A stretch of DNA of 26,428 nucleotides from a virus, in IMG/VR virus record IMGVR_UViG_3300005529_000087, positions 1 to 26,428 of that record; one strand, 5' to 3'. The position numbers were made by a program, and so were the translations under genes. Each line of letters starts with the position of its first letter. Position 1 is the stretch's first letter. The notes below the pieces were generated by a model. The model was not told where the DNA came from. It did not search any database and saw only the letters and a list, made by a program, of their open reading frames with translations. This document shows positions 6,869-14,184 of the stretch, piece after piece.

Positions 6869-7593
6869 TAGTCGAAATGGGCGACAAGTGCCGATAATCC
6901 GGCCCTCAACCGGCTCATGCCATGGGCTCGCGAATCGCTGCCGCGAATTCCGCGCATTAGCGCCCAATCGCTGGCCGCGCCATCCATGATAACCACGTGC
7001 ATCACCACGCCTTTCGAGCGGTACGGCACGGCGCTCATCGCCGCCAGATAGTCCACCGTTGCGCTCACCCGTCCGGTGAACATGCGGTCGGGATTGGCCG
7101 AGCTCTGCACTACCACCGGCGAATAGCTCCCGATCATCTTGGGATTGAGGCCGGCCTCGCACCATAGTTGCCAAAGACGGTTGGCCGCGCGCCATTCCTT
7201 CGGCTCGATGTGGCCTCCGGTGTAGTAGCGATCAATCATTCTCTGTGGGGTGATGCGCTTGGGGAAACCGGACTCCTTGGTGATGCGGAGCTTTTGCGGC
7301 GCGACTTCAACCCGGTGACCATGCTGCACCGCATAGGGTGATGGCGAATAGCGGCCGCCTTCATCCGGGCCAGGATCGGCAAGCCGCTTGGCATCGCGTT
7401 GGCGCTTGGCATCGGTGAGCTCGAGCCGCTTGCGCACGTATTCCATTCGCTCGGCGCTCGGTGCCTCGAGCTCGAGGCCGCGTGCGCTATTCCACATCTT
7501 TGGGCCGGGCGGTGCGTTCTCATCGAGCTCGGCAATTTGCTCCTCGAGCGAACGTTCAAACGCCGCGCCTCGAGCTTTACGGCGCTTGCCCAT
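6865..7593 (-). CDS. Putative late-transcription regulator (Q position)
   Basis: 242 aa, last gene of the minus-strand early operon. Basic N-terminus (MGKRRKARGAAFERSLEEQ), a middle charged region ERMEYVRKRLELTDAKRQRDAK, and a C-terminal half with PQRMIDRYYTGGHIEPKEW, AANRLWQLWCEAGL and a final MSRLRAGLSALVAHFDY. The 'Y..G.I....W.AA.RL...W..AGL' arrangement recalls DUF6456-like domains, but I hold this loosely. No classical Q motif or zinc finger is seen. The argument for function is position: the gene ends inside the -35 box of a strong promoter that is followed at once by an intrinsic terminator and then the packaging genes, as Q precedes PR'/tR' in lambda. Late antiterminator or activator is an inference. 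ATG 7593 directly follows the preceding stop. Confidence 0.8.
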   Translation of the reverse strand: MGKRRKARGAAFERSLEEQIAELDENAPPGPKMWNSARGLELEAPSAERMEYVRKRLELTDAKRQRDAKRLADPGPDEGGRYSPSPYAVQHGHRVEVAPQKLRITKESGFPKRITPQRMIDRYYTGGHIEPKEWRAANRLWQLWCEAGLNPKMIGSYSPVVVQSSANPDRMFTGRVSATVDYLAAMSAVPYRSKGVVMHVVIMDGAASDWALMRGIRGSDSRAHGMSRLRAGLSALVAHFDY

Positions 7594-7809
7594 TCACTTC
7601 ACCCGATTGCCATAGAGCTTTGTGGCGGCGTTCTCGCACATCGCGCGCTCGGGCCATGGGATGTGCTGGTCGGGCCAAATCACGATGATTCCGAATTGGC
7701 GCCAAAGGTCGCGCGCCTTCTCTCGGAATTCCTCGGCGGTGCCGCTCGAGGGAGCGACACGCTGCAGCGACGTGCGCACGCGGTGCTCACGATAGCGCGC
7801 GCCGCTCAT
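7594..7809 (-). CDS. Hypothetical early protein, 71 aa
   Basis: From ATG 7809 (MSGARYREHRV), overlapping the preceding gene by the 4-nt ATGA junction and abutting the Q-position gene. Basic N-terminus, then TAEEFREKARDLWRQFGIIVIWPDQHIPWPERAMCENAATKLYG. The central FGIIVIWPDQH and WPERAMCENAATKLYG segments look folded (a beta strand then a helix); no transmembrane segment. Family not recognised. Confidence 0.7.
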   Translation of the reverse strand: MSGARYREHRVRTSLQRVAPSSGTAEEFREKARDLWRQFGIIVIWPDQHIPWPERAMCENAATKLYGNRVK

Positions 7810-8048
7810 TGTCTCGGCGCCACCCAAAACGACACCGGCCGAAAGCCGTGTGTGCCGAACATTTTGAATTTGATCTTTCCGCCGAGCATCAAGAGCCGCA
7901 TATCCTCCGGCTCGAGCTCGAGCGTGACGGTGTAGCCGCTCTCATCGAGGCTGGCGCGGATGGACTCGCACTCGCCATGCTTTTCCGCATCCCAATTCTT
8001 GGGAGGCGTGAGCGTTATGTTGTTCTCCGGCGCATCAACGATTCGCAT
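7806..8048 (-). CDS. Hypothetical early protein, 80 aa
   Basis: ATG 8048 with AGGTGA 5 nt upstream. Small beta-rich acidic protein: TVTLELEPEDMRLLMLGGKIKFKMFGTH in the C-terminal half, ending RPVSFWVAP. No catalytic motif or membrane segment seen. It sits in the chain of coupled early genes. Family not recognised. Confidence 0.72.
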   Translation of the reverse strand: MRIVDAPENNITLTPPKNWDAEKHGECESIRASLDESGYTVTLELEPEDMRLLMLGGKIKFKMFGTHGFRPVSFWVAPRQ

Positions 8049-8056
8049 GGTTCACC

Positions 8057-8767
8057 TCATTCGGGGATTTCGGTTGGTAACGGTGGCTCTTCCTGGCCGA
8101 TCGGAACGTCGGTGATGAATTGCTCCTGTTGCCTGGCGGTGGTGCGCCGAGCTGGTGGCATCGGTGGCATCACGATTTGAGGCGTTGCCCATTCCGCCGG
8201 CGCTCGGTTCTCGAGCTTCGCGAGCTCGCGTTCCGCTCTTTGCGCAAGGTCGAGCCGGCCGTGTTTCCAGCCGAGCCAAATGCTCGCCCTCAATCGTTGC
8301 TCGAGCGGCTCTTGAGGCGGTGGCTCGGCTTTCGCCGGCTTGCGCTTCTCTTCGATGAGCCGGTCGATGCGCCATTGTTGGCGCTTGCGCTCCTCGAGCT
8401 TCGGCCTGGCGTGTTTCCAGAAATCGGCGACTTGCGGAAAGAACGATGATTCTTTGGCGCACGCATCGGCCGCGAGCTTGAGGATATCGAGCGGAATTTC
8501 CGCGAGGTGCCGTTGGTACTCGCCGGCCATCGCTGCGAAAAACCGCTCAGCGTTGGAATCGCCCATCCCCTCGGTGGCGGGTATCTGTTGCGTGAGCATC
8601 AAGGGCATCATCACCGAGCTCACGCCATCGGCTCCGGCCGGCTTGAGCAATTCGGCAATGGCCTGGCGGCCTTGCTCGAGGAGCTCGGGCAATACCGTGT
8701 GCGATGGCGGTTTCCATGTCGCCGGCACCAAGACGCGCTCGCCGGCGTCATTCTCCGTTTCCCTCAT
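8057..8767 (-). CDS. Replication-module protein next to DUF1376 gene, unknown function
   Basis: 236 aa from ATG 8767 (MRETENDAGERV), which overlaps the end of the replication gene by 20 nt; an upstream ATG at 8869 would overlap it by 122 nt and is less likely. The middle holds a helical segment AAMAGEYQRHLAEIPLDILKLAADACAKESSFFPQVADFWKHARPKLEERKRQQ. The 'P.DIL..A...c...s.fFP.vadf...a.p.l..r' pattern is common in phage proteins encoded straight after replication initiators. Pro- and Arg-rich linkers follow, then a C-terminal TTARQQEQFITD. By position it could be a helicase-loader partner (lambda P / DnaC place), but no P-loop is present, so this is inference. Confidence 0.75.
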   Translation of the reverse strand: MRETENDAGERVLVPATWKPPSHTVLPELLEQGRQAIAELLKPAGADGVSSVMMPLMLTQQIPATEGMGDSNAERFFAAMAGEYQRHLAEIPLDILKLAADACAKESSFFPQVADFWKHARPKLEERKRQQWRIDRLIEEKRKPAKAEPPPQEPLEQRLRASIWLGWKHGRLDLAQRAERELAKLENRAPAEWATPQIVMPPMPPARRTTARQQEQFITDVPIGQEEPPLPTEIPE

Positions 8768-9644
8768 TGGTGGGTCCGCGATCGCGAGAAGCACCGAAGG
8801 CGGAAGCGAACATTGCGGCGCGTTGTGCTCGAGTCCGCCTTTGCGGTTGGTTGTAAGAGCGCGTGCCATTCTCTTCGCTCCATTCGATGGCGTTGAAGGT
8901 CCACGTGTGCCAAGCGCGATTCCAATCGGCCATGAGGTTGCCCTTGGCGATGTGATGCGCTTTGAATTTCTCGAGCTCGCGGTCGATATCGACTCGAGCG
9001 GTGGCGTGAGTGCCGGCGAGCGTGTCCGCGGTCCATTCGCGGAGCTCCGGCGTTAGCGTCCAATCGGGTGGCAGTTTCGATCGCCGCTTTTCGGGCTTGC
9101 CGTTGGGTGCGCGCGCGTTAGCGCGGCCTCTATCAACAGTAAGACTCTCTCTACTTCTTTGGTCGTTGATGGTTGATGGTTGATAGTTAGCAGAGCCTAA
9201 GCCGTTGTTTTCGCTCAATTCAGGCCCCGACTTCTCCGCCGGATCGCCGGAACTTCGGGCCGAAGTTGCGCCGAAGTCCGGCCGATGTTGCGCCGCGGTA
9301 TGCTTCTCGGCCTTCGCTTTTCCGCCGCGGCTGGCCTTCTCGATACGGCCATTTGCGCGTTCGATTTCGCGCTCCGCGCGTTCATTGGTGAGGTGCGGTT
9401 GGCCGTCGATCGTGACCACGCGGAGCTTGCCCACCTCGAGGAGCCGAGCCCGCAAGCGGCGCCATGTCCGCACATCGCACGCGAGCGCTTTGGCCAACCA
9501 TCGCTCATCATCGGCAATCGGGCCGCCGCGCGAGTAGATCAGCGAGCACGCATCCCAATAGGCGCCGCGTTCATCGAGCTCGAGCTCGCGCGTTCCCACA
9601 AGCCACTCATCCGGCGAGAAGTCGACGCGGCGCACCTTGCTCAT
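8748..9644 (-). CDS. Replication initiator, DUF1376 / YdaU-like with DnaT-like C-terminus
   Basis: 298 aa. N-terminal about 90 residues match DUF1376: DFSPDEWLVGTRELELDERGAYWDACSLIY, then a short winged-helix with WLAKALACDVRTWRRLRARLLEVGKL. A Ser/Gln-rich linker (about 115-185) is encoded by an AT-richer stretch with iterons. Residues about 188-255 are the DnaT-like module LPPDWTLTPELREWTADT followed by FKAHHIAKGNLMADWNRAWHTWTFNA, a ssDNA/helicase-loader interaction domain found in phage replication proteins. It probably binds the origin inside its own gene and recruits host helicase. ATGA overlap with the methyltransferase gene upstream. Confidence 0.87.
   Translation of the reverse strand: MSKVRRVDFSPDEWLVGTRELELDERGAYWDACSLIYSRGGPIADDERWLAKALACDVRTWRRLRARLLEVGKLRVVTIDGQPHLTNERAEREIERANGRIEKASRGGKAKAEKHTAAQHRPDFGATSARSSGDPAEKSGPELSENNGLGSANYQPSTINDQRSRESLTVDRGRANARAPNGKPEKRRSKLPPDWTLTPELREWTADTLAGTHATARVDIDRELEKFKAHHIAKGNLMADWNRAWHTWTFNAIEWSEENGTRSYNQPQRRTRAQRAAMFASAFGASRDRGPTNEGNGE
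9131..9190. repeat. Iterons inside replication gene, origin candidate
   Basis: Three tandem heptamers GTTGATG (9165-9171), GTTGATG (9172-9178), GTTGATA (9179-9185), and an inverted copy TATCAAC at 9131-9137. They sit in the linker-coding part of the replication initiator gene, in a stretch clearly richer in A/T than its surroundings. Lambda O carries its origin iterons in the same place. Low-complexity coding (Gln/Ser/Thr/Asn linker) is the rival explanation. Confidence 0.45.
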
Positions 9645-10852
9645 TTGCTAGGCCCGGCAAAGAGCGGCGTATCCTCGCCGCGCACGTGTGCGATGCGCCG
9701 GCGAATGTCCGCGATGTATTGCGGCTCGCGCTCCACCAAGATGGCGTCAAAGCCTTCGGCCATGCAGGCCATGCCGGTGGTGCCGCTTCCGGCGAACGGG
9801 TCCAAGACGGTGCCACCGGGCGGCGTGATGAGGCGCACAAGCCACCGCATCAAATCCACCGGCTTCACCGTAGGATGGGCGGAGCCGAGCCGATCGGCTG
9901 CATCGGCCTTCGCGCTGTAGAAAAATCGGTCGGCACCGCCGGCGTCACCGTGAAAGGCGTTCGATGCCTGCCGATCTATCTGCCCGAATACAGATTTGGT
10001 GCTCGAGCTCGGCTCGGTGCCGCGCACTGGCGCGAAAGCGCCGGCTTGGCGAGGAAAGAGCCGCAAAACTTGCTCGCTCCCATCGTGCACGACGTTGGCC
10101 GGCCACCGGCCGAGCGAGTGAGCGCCGATTTGAGCGCCGCCCTTTATGCCGCCATCAAATCCGCGCTTGGCGCCGGTTTCGAAATACTCAAACGCCGCGC
10201 GCTCTTCGGCGGCGATGCGGCAACCGTCTATGTTGAGCGCGCCGGCGCCGTGCTCGAGCACGTTGTCGGCAATGCTGCCATCCCGCGGCCTCATCGCCAG
10301 GCACACCGGCTCGAGCGCCGGTTTGAGCGCCGAGCCGAACGCTCCCCAATAGGTGGCGAAGTGGCTCCGCGACATTTCCCAATCTTTCGGGTCGTCCATC
10401 GGGTCGATGCCCAAGAGCATCTTGTCGAAGTGCGCGCCGAAATCGTGGCTCTTCGGAAATCCCGAGCCATAGAGCCACGCCACCATATCGAGGATGATGA
10501 AACCGGCGTCCTCGATCGCGCATGCCATCCGGTGATAAGTGCGCGTGCCCGAGAACGCGGTGAGATAGCCGCCGGGCGGCAAGAGCTCCCAAACAAGCCG
10601 CCATGTTTCCGGCTTAAAGGCGATATCGCCGCCGTCCCATTGCTGGCCCATGAAACCGCGCGCGGCGCGCTTATAAACGCCGGTGGCGCCCGAGCTCTTC
10701 GGCGCCTTGGCATCCTCGCCGCCGAAGCGCTTAACGATGCTCGCGAGGTGGTACGGCGGGTCGGTGGCGGCCGCGTGCACGCGCGCGCCTTCATCTTTGA
10801 GGCGCTTGAGCACCTCGCGCATGTCGCCAGGCTCGAGGCGAATGGTGCTCAT
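9641..10852 (-). CDS. DNA methyltransferase, beta-class (N6-A or N4-C)
   Basis: 403 aa. Motif IV TDPPYH (Asp31-Tyr34) comes first and the SAM-binding motif I DPFAGSGTTG (residues 351-360) near the C-terminus, the beta-class order. HPTVKPVDLMRWLVRLI (motif X-like) precedes motif I, and the middle about 200 residues would hold target recognition. The aromatic DPPY motif means an exocyclic amino group is methylated (adenine N6 or cytosine N4). No restriction partner is seen, so it is an orphan phage enzyme, either protecting phage DNA against host restriction or controlling expression. It starts in the early operon through an ATGA overlap with a 46-aa gene and ends in an ATGA overlap with the replication gene. 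Confidence 0.92.
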   Translation of the reverse strand: MSTIRLEPGDMREVLKRLKDEGARVHAAATDPPYHLASIVKRFGGEDAKAPKSSGATGVYKRAARGFMGQQWDGGDIAFKPETWRLVWELLPPGGYLTAFSGTRTYHRMACAIEDAGFIILDMVAWLYGSGFPKSHDFGAHFDKMLLGIDPMDDPKDWEMSRSHFATYWGAFGSALKPALEPVCLAMRPRDGSIADNVLEHGAGALNIDGCRIAAEERAAFEYFETGAKRGFDGGIKGGAQIGAHSLGRWPANVVHDGSEQVLRLFPRQAGAFAPVRGTEPSSSTKSVFGQIDRQASNAFHGDAGGADRFFYSAKADAADRLGSAHPTVKPVDLMRWLVRLITPPGGTVLDPFAGSGTTGMACMAEGFDAILVEREPQYIADIRRRIAHVRGEDTPLFAGPSK

Positions 10853-10989
10853 TGCCTCGCCCTCATCAATGCGGCCGCGAGCACAAGGTCGAAGCGCTCT
10901 TCCGGCTCGGGCCAGCGTTCGCCGGTGAGGAGTGCAAGAAGGCGAATCGCGGCAAGCGCCTCGAGGTAATTTCCCGCGGCATCGCTCAT
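10849..10989 (-). CDS. Small hypothetical protein, 46 aa
   Basis: Begins MSDAAGNYLEALAAIRLL and ends LVLAAALMRARQ. Helical, Ala/Leu-rich with a charged middle (GERWPEPEERFD). ATGA overlaps at both ends tie it to the basic 106-aa protein upstream and the methyltransferase downstream, the main evidence that it is real. Family not recognised. Confidence 0.6.
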   Translation of the reverse strand: MSDAAGNYLEALAAIRLLALLTGERWPEPEERFDLVLAAALMRARQ

Positions 10990-11306
10990 CGGCGGCACCC
11001 TTTGCGCTTGGTCTTTGCTCGAGCTCGAGCTCGCCGAGGCTTCGGCTTTGTGGCCGATCGGCGCCGGCGCTTCGGTTTCGGCCGCTTGATGCCGAATTGC
11101 ATGGGCTCGCCGAGAAGGTCTTTTTGAATGACCACCGCGGCGCCGCTCTCGAGAAGGTGCGCGAGCGTGAGCCGGGTTACATAGCGGCCGCTGGCAAATC
11201 GCGGCGTGCCGCTACTGTCCACATGGATAAACTCGCCGCGGCGTTTGAGGCGAGCTTTGGCGCGCTCGGCCTGGCGCGCGATCCGATCGGCGTCACGCTG
11301 GCGCAT
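10986..11306 (-). CDS. Basic hypothetical protein, probable nucleic-acid binder
   Basis: 106 aa from ATG 11306; a GTG one codon earlier is possible. The middle has GEFIHVDSSGTPRFASGRYVTRLTLAHLLESGAAVV, a compact beta/alpha segment. The last about 35 residues are almost all Lys/Arg/Pro/Ala (PKPKRRRRSATKPKPRRARA), a typical nucleic-acid-binding tail. The tail DNA also contains GAGCTCGAGCTCGAG read as Arg-Ala repeats. Start and stop overlap neighbours by 1 and 4 nt. Confidence 0.62.
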   Translation of the reverse strand: MRQRDADRIARQAERAKARLKRRGEFIHVDSSGTPRFASGRYVTRLTLAHLLESGAAVVIQKDLLGEPMQFGIKRPKPKRRRRSATKPKPRRARARAKTKRKGCRR

Positions 11307-11794
11307 CACCCTGCCGCCTTCGCTGGAAACTTGAATTGAGCCGTGAGCATCACGGCCACGGCGCTCGCCTGGTTGTGGTTCTGCACATCGGGGAAGCGCT
11401 GTTGAATGGTCTTGAGCACAAGCTCGCGCGCCGCCGATCGCTGGCCGGTGACGTGTTTTTTAATCACGTCCCACGCGATGCCTCGAGGCTCCGCCACCTT
11501 CTTGAGCGCGCACCACGATTCGACGGCGCCCAATTGCTTGCCGTGCGCGTGGAGCGTCTCAACTCCGTTTTTGCCCACAAAGGTGATTTGCTCATAAACC
11601 ACGTCGGTGAGCTTCTCGCCGGCGCCCTCGAGCTGGCCGAGCGTGGCCGTGAGCCATTGCCGCTTGGCCAGCAACCGGAGCCCATCGGTGTGAGCGTCGC
11701 GCCGGAGGTTGACGACTCCCGAGGTGATGCGATCGCCGCGGCGCCACAGGCACCAACCGAATTCCCACCCGAGGTCGAGAGCGAGCACGGCCAT
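11306..11794 (-). CDS. RuvC-like Holliday-junction resolvase, acidic site altered
   Basis: 162 aa from ATG 11794 (MAVLALDLGWEFGW); a longer open frame to 12094 lies over the previous gene and is not protein-like. RNase-H fold of phage RuvC-type nucleases: first acid Asp7 in LALDLG, second acid Glu68 in VVYEQI, then a helix HAHGKQLGAVESWCALK and WDVIKKHVTGQRSAARELVLKTIQQRFP. The closing motif, normally of the type D-x-x-D/N-x-A-D-A-L-A, reads QNHNQASAVAVM, so the usual third and fourth aspartates appear replaced by Asn/His and Ser144. It would resolve branched DNA before packaging; activity is uncertain given the substitutions. Confidence 0.82.
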   Translation of the reverse strand: MAVLALDLGWEFGWCLWRRGDRITSGVVNLRRDAHTDGLRLLAKRQWLTATLGQLEGAGEKLTDVVYEQITFVGKNGVETLHAHGKQLGAVESWCALKKVAEPRGIAWDVIKKHVTGQRSAARELVLKTIQQRFPDVQNHNQASAVAVMLTAQFKFPAKAAG

Positions 11795-11798
11795 GCCG

Positions 11799-12131
11799 TT
11801 ACTCGTCGTTCTGTCCGTTGGCCGCTTCCTCAATGCGCGGCTTGATGAACATATCGAAGAGTGTGCGGCGCTCTTCCTCTTCGGCCTGCAATGTCGCCGC
11901 GCTCTTGGTGCGCATGCGGTGGATTTGCTTGGCGACGATGCGGTTAATGCCGCCGTCCTCGATCGCCTTCCATTCGTTGGCCACGCGGCCGCGGAGCGTT
12001 GCGATTTGGTCCTCGAGCTCGGCGATGCTCTCGAATTTGGCTTTGATATCGTCGTAACCGAGCCGGTTACTCTTGAGGCCAGGCTCGCCGCCACCTTGCG
12101 GCGGTGCGGCCGGCGTTGATGCTTTTGCCAT
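11799..12131 (-). CDS. GapR/DUF2312-like coiled-coil protein (weak)
   Basis: 110 aa from ATG 12131 with AAGG upstream. After a disordered Pro/Gly N-terminus comes a helical core: DDIKAKFESIAELEDQIATLRGRVANEWKAIEDGG, then INRIVAKQIHRMRTKSAATLQAEEEERRTLFDMFI. The spacing (helix pair with 'LE..ia.L', Gly turn, 'i..m', 'EEE...L.d.fi') resembles DUF2312/GapR, a small alphaproteobacterial protein that binds overtwisted DNA and is also carried by phages. Identity is low by eye, so it may just be another small coiled coil. Confidence 0.68.
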   Translation of the reverse strand: MAKASTPAAPPQGGGEPGLKSNRLGYDDIKAKFESIAELEDQIATLRGRVANEWKAIEDGGINRIVAKQIHRMRTKSAATLQAEEEERRTLFDMFIKPRIEEAANGQNDE

Positions 12132-12196
12132 GGTCGGTGTGCCTTTTCGGCTTGATTGGTGAGAGGGGGATGCGCGGGATGCCGCCCGCGCTCGGT

Positions 12197-12490
12197 TCAC
12201 ACGTTGGGCGGCTCCATGGTCGGAAGGTTGAGCCGCGTGCGAAGGCGGAGCGCATCGCGCAAGGCGAGGAGCCGCGCGGTGGGCATGAAATAAATGGTGA
12301 CAGAGCCGCCGAGGCCCTTCACCGGCATCACGTAATAGATGGCGCCTTCGGCCTGCAACCGCTCGAGCGCGCCGAGCAATTCCGGGCCGCGGCGCCGGTC
12401 ATTGTCCGCGAGGAGCTCGAGCTCATCCGTGATGAGCCAAGAGGGCGAGGTGTCGACTCCCTCGGCGATGAACGGGGCATCGGCGCTCAT
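12197..12490 (-). CDS. Hypothetical early protein, 97 aa (winged-helix-like)
   Basis: ATG 12490 overlaps the previous stop (ATGA). Sequence pattern SPSWLITDELELLADNDRRRGPELLGALERLQAEGAIYYVMPVKGLGGSVTIYFMP resembles a winged helix: helix, helix (LLGALERLQAEGAI) and two strands (IYYVMPV, SVTIYFM). A DNA-binding accessory role is possible. A 65-bp gap separates it from the next gene downstream. Confidence 0.65.
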   Translation of the reverse strand: MSADAPFIAEGVDTSPSWLITDELELLADNDRRRGPELLGALERLQAEGAIYYVMPVKGLGGSVTIYFMPTARLLALRDALRLRTRLNLPTMEPPNV

Positions 12491-12711
12491 TTGCGGTGCA
12501 TCCGCATGATGCGGCGAGCGCGGCGCTGAGCTCTCCGCGCGGCGCGCTTCTCGCGCACCCATTGGGGGACAAACCGGATGAGGAGTCGGCCGGTCCATCG
12601 TTGGCGCACAAGCTCGCGCACACCGGCCACCACATCCCTCCGCAACCGCTCCCGGTGGTGATAGTCGCGGACATTTTCGAAGAGGAATCGATTGAGCGCG
12701 GCGAGGCTCAT
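12487..12711 (-). CDS. Small very basic protein, 74 aa
   Basis: Starts MSLAALNRFLFENVRDYHHRE and ends in an Arg-rich tail (RAARRAQRRARRIMRMHRK); over a third of residues are basic. Middle helix LRRDVVAGVRELVRQRWTGRLLIRF. ATGA overlaps at both ends. Probably binds nucleic acid; family not recognised. Confidence 0.6.
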   Translation of the reverse strand: MSLAALNRFLFENVRDYHHRERLRRDVVAGVRELVRQRWTGRLLIRFVPQWVREKRAARRAQRRARRIMRMHRK

Positions 12712-12905
12712 TTGCGGCCGCCCCTGAGCTCGGCGCGTACCGCGCGATAGGTGGCGAGAAGCGATACCAACGGGTGAGCGCTCACGTAAACCGTGGCCAG
12801 GCCGAGCATGGCATAGCGGTGCCAGAGATCCCGACCGAATTCGAAGCCGCGCCAACCGTGGAGCTCGAGGCCCACCGAACCGCGGCAAACTGGTTTCCAC
12901 TTCAT
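12708..12905 (-). CDS. Small hypothetical protein, 65 aa, one hydrophobic segment
   Basis: MKWKPVCRGSVGLELHGWRGFEFG is followed by a moderately hydrophobic stretch YAMLGLATVYVSAHPLVSLL and a basic end RAVRAELRGGRK. It could associate with the membrane. ATGA overlaps with both neighbours support translation. Confidence 0.58.
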   Translation of the reverse strand: MKWKPVCRGSVGLELHGWRGFEFGRDLWHRYAMLGLATVYVSAHPLVSLLATYRAVRAELRGGRK

Positions 12906-13207
12906 GGCTCTTCGCGGCCTTCCATAATGGCGAGCGCACGCCGCAACCTCGCCTCGGTTCTCGAGGCGTCATCGTCGCGACGTGTCACCCGGTCGACAAA
13001 GGCCCGCACCGCCGGGGAAGCGGCCATTAGCTTGATGAGGTGCTCGCCGCCGGGGCCATTTTCCTCGGCGAGCCATTTCTTGACGGTGCCGAGCGCGGCG
13101 CCGGTGTCCTGGCAAATGCTCTTGGTCATCGACTCGCCGGCGTAATCCTCGCGGAGCGCGGCGGCGATGCCGCTGGCGTAATCGTGCGAAGTGAAGTCTA
13201 TGCGCAC
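12902..13207 (-). CDS. HTH DNA-binding early protein, 101 aa
   Basis: Start taken as GTG 13207 (reads RIDFTSHDYASGI after the initiator); an internal ATG would cut off the first helix. A helix-turn-helix is evident in SMTKSICQDTGAALGTVKKWLAEENGPGGEHLIKLMAASPAV (residues about 26-67), of the type that recognises DNA in small phage regulators. A basic C-terminal helix RTEARLRRALAIMEGREEP follows. Fourth or fifth gene of the minus early operon; it might regulate that operon. ATGA overlap with the 65-aa gene downstream. Confidence 0.7.
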   Translation of the reverse strand: MRIDFTSHDYASGIAAALREDYAGESMTKSICQDTGAALGTVKKWLAEENGPGGEHLIKLMAASPAVRAFVDRVTRRDDDASRTEARLRRALAIMEGREEP

Positions 13208-13746
13208 GGAAGGCCCACAGAAGTCGGGCCAGTAGCGGCCCGGAAAAGATTGCACGCCAACGGGCCGGCAAATGCGGCCAACCGAATCACCGGACGCGCG
13301 CACGCCGGACGCGCTAAAACGCCGGCATGAGAATGCACGCGCGCAAGCGGATGGGTGCGGCGGAGCTCGAGGGGCTGAGCTCCGCCGCGGCAAGGCGTCC
13401 GCCGTTGAGCTCGACCGAGGGTGCGGCCGAGCCCATGCGTGGGGGGAAGGGAAACGGCCGGCGCCCTGCGAAGAGTGGCCACGCCGCTGGCCATCAACCG
13501 CCCTTGCGAGCGGAGCCGAACCCGGCGCCGATGGTGCGCCGCGTCGATGGTCAACGCCGTGGCCGGCTGATATGGGCCCTCACCCGCGAGCACGGCTTGC
13601 AAACACCGGGCGCCTCGCGGAGCGGTCCCGATTACCGATGCCTTGTGAGCCGGCTGGCCCGTTGTATTTCGGAAACTGACTTTGCGGAGCTCGAGCTCCG
13701 CGCGGGCCGAGCCAAGACGCCCCACGCCGAGGCTCGGCCCGACCAT
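13198..13746 (-). CDS. Doubtful open frame filling the only large gap
   Basis: 182 codons opening directly on the stop codon of the GIY-YIG-like gene and ending 10 nt inside the HTH gene, the tight packing expected of this operon. Against it: the second half is Arg/Pro/Ala-rich without fold-like patterning and uses many codons unlike the neighbours (CTT, CGT, CGG). The plus strand here also carries a long open frame with a protein-like patch RLIWALTREHGLQ. If neither is coding, 13208-13746 is a 540-bp non-coding stretch with no hairpin or promoter I could identify. Confidence 0.25.
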   Translation of the reverse strand: MVGPSLGVGRLGSARAELELRKVSFRNTTGQPAHKASVIGTAPRGARCLQAVLAGEGPYQPATALTIDAAHHRRRVRLRSQGRLMASGVATLRRAPAVSLPPTHGLGRTLGRAQRRTPCRGGAQPLELRRTHPLARVHSHAGVLARPACARPVIRLAAFAGPLACNLFRAATGPTSVGLPCA

Positions 13747-14184
13747 CTAGCGAAGCTCTCCGCCGCGACGATGGCGGCCGTACTTCCGGCGGCACATCGC
13801 GCGGGCCTTCACCAATTGGCGAAGAGCGGCCGGAAGCATGCGGCTGGTGAGCACGTCGAACGGATAGAATTCACGCCGCTCAGCGAATTTCGGATGCCGC
13901 CGCGCCACAAGCCGGCGGTGGAGCTCTTGCTCGAGCTCAAGCGTGGCCGGAACGAAGGCCAATAGCTTGAAATGCTCGCGCGCTTTTCGACTGCAAAGGC
14001 CGGCCACTCTCGCGCGGGGATTGAGAGAGAAGCCGATTTTGACTGCGCCGGCGCCCACAAGCTCCGCCACGTAGAGGAAGCCCTCGCCGCGCTCGATGCT
14101 CGCTCGCGCCAGGCGCATGCCGCGGAGCGCGCTGGCGCGGTGCTCCGGCCGTTTCCAGAATTCGGCGGCGCGATGGTTTCCCAT
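13747..14184 (-). CDS. GIY-YIG-like (T5orf172 / MUG113 type) protein
   Basis: 145 aa from ATG 14184. The core has FLYVAELVGAGAVKIGFSLNPRARVAGLCSRKAREHFKLLAF (about residues 36-77), matching the 'vY....g..KIG.S.np..R...l' signature of T5orf172/MUG113 domains in the GIY-YIG nuclease superfamily. A conserved-looking ELEQELHRRL with candidate catalytic Glu follows, then FAERREFYPFDVL. Such proteins are DNA binders or nucleases in phages. The N-terminal about 35 residues are basic. Its start shares bases with the stop of the 51-aa gene upstream. Confidence 0.78.
   Translation of the reverse strand: MGNHRAAEFWKRPEHRASALRGMRLARASIERGEGFLYVAELVGAGAVKIGFSLNPRARVAGLCSRKAREHFKLLAFVPATLELEQELHRRLVARRHPKFAERREFYPFDVLTSRMLPAALRQLVKARAMCRRKYGRHRRGGELR

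Noticed and set aside
9464-10969. 501-codon plus-strand open frame opposite the methyltransferase
   Set aside because: It is antisense to a gene with DPPY and DPFAGSGTT motifs and has no recognisable domain of its own.
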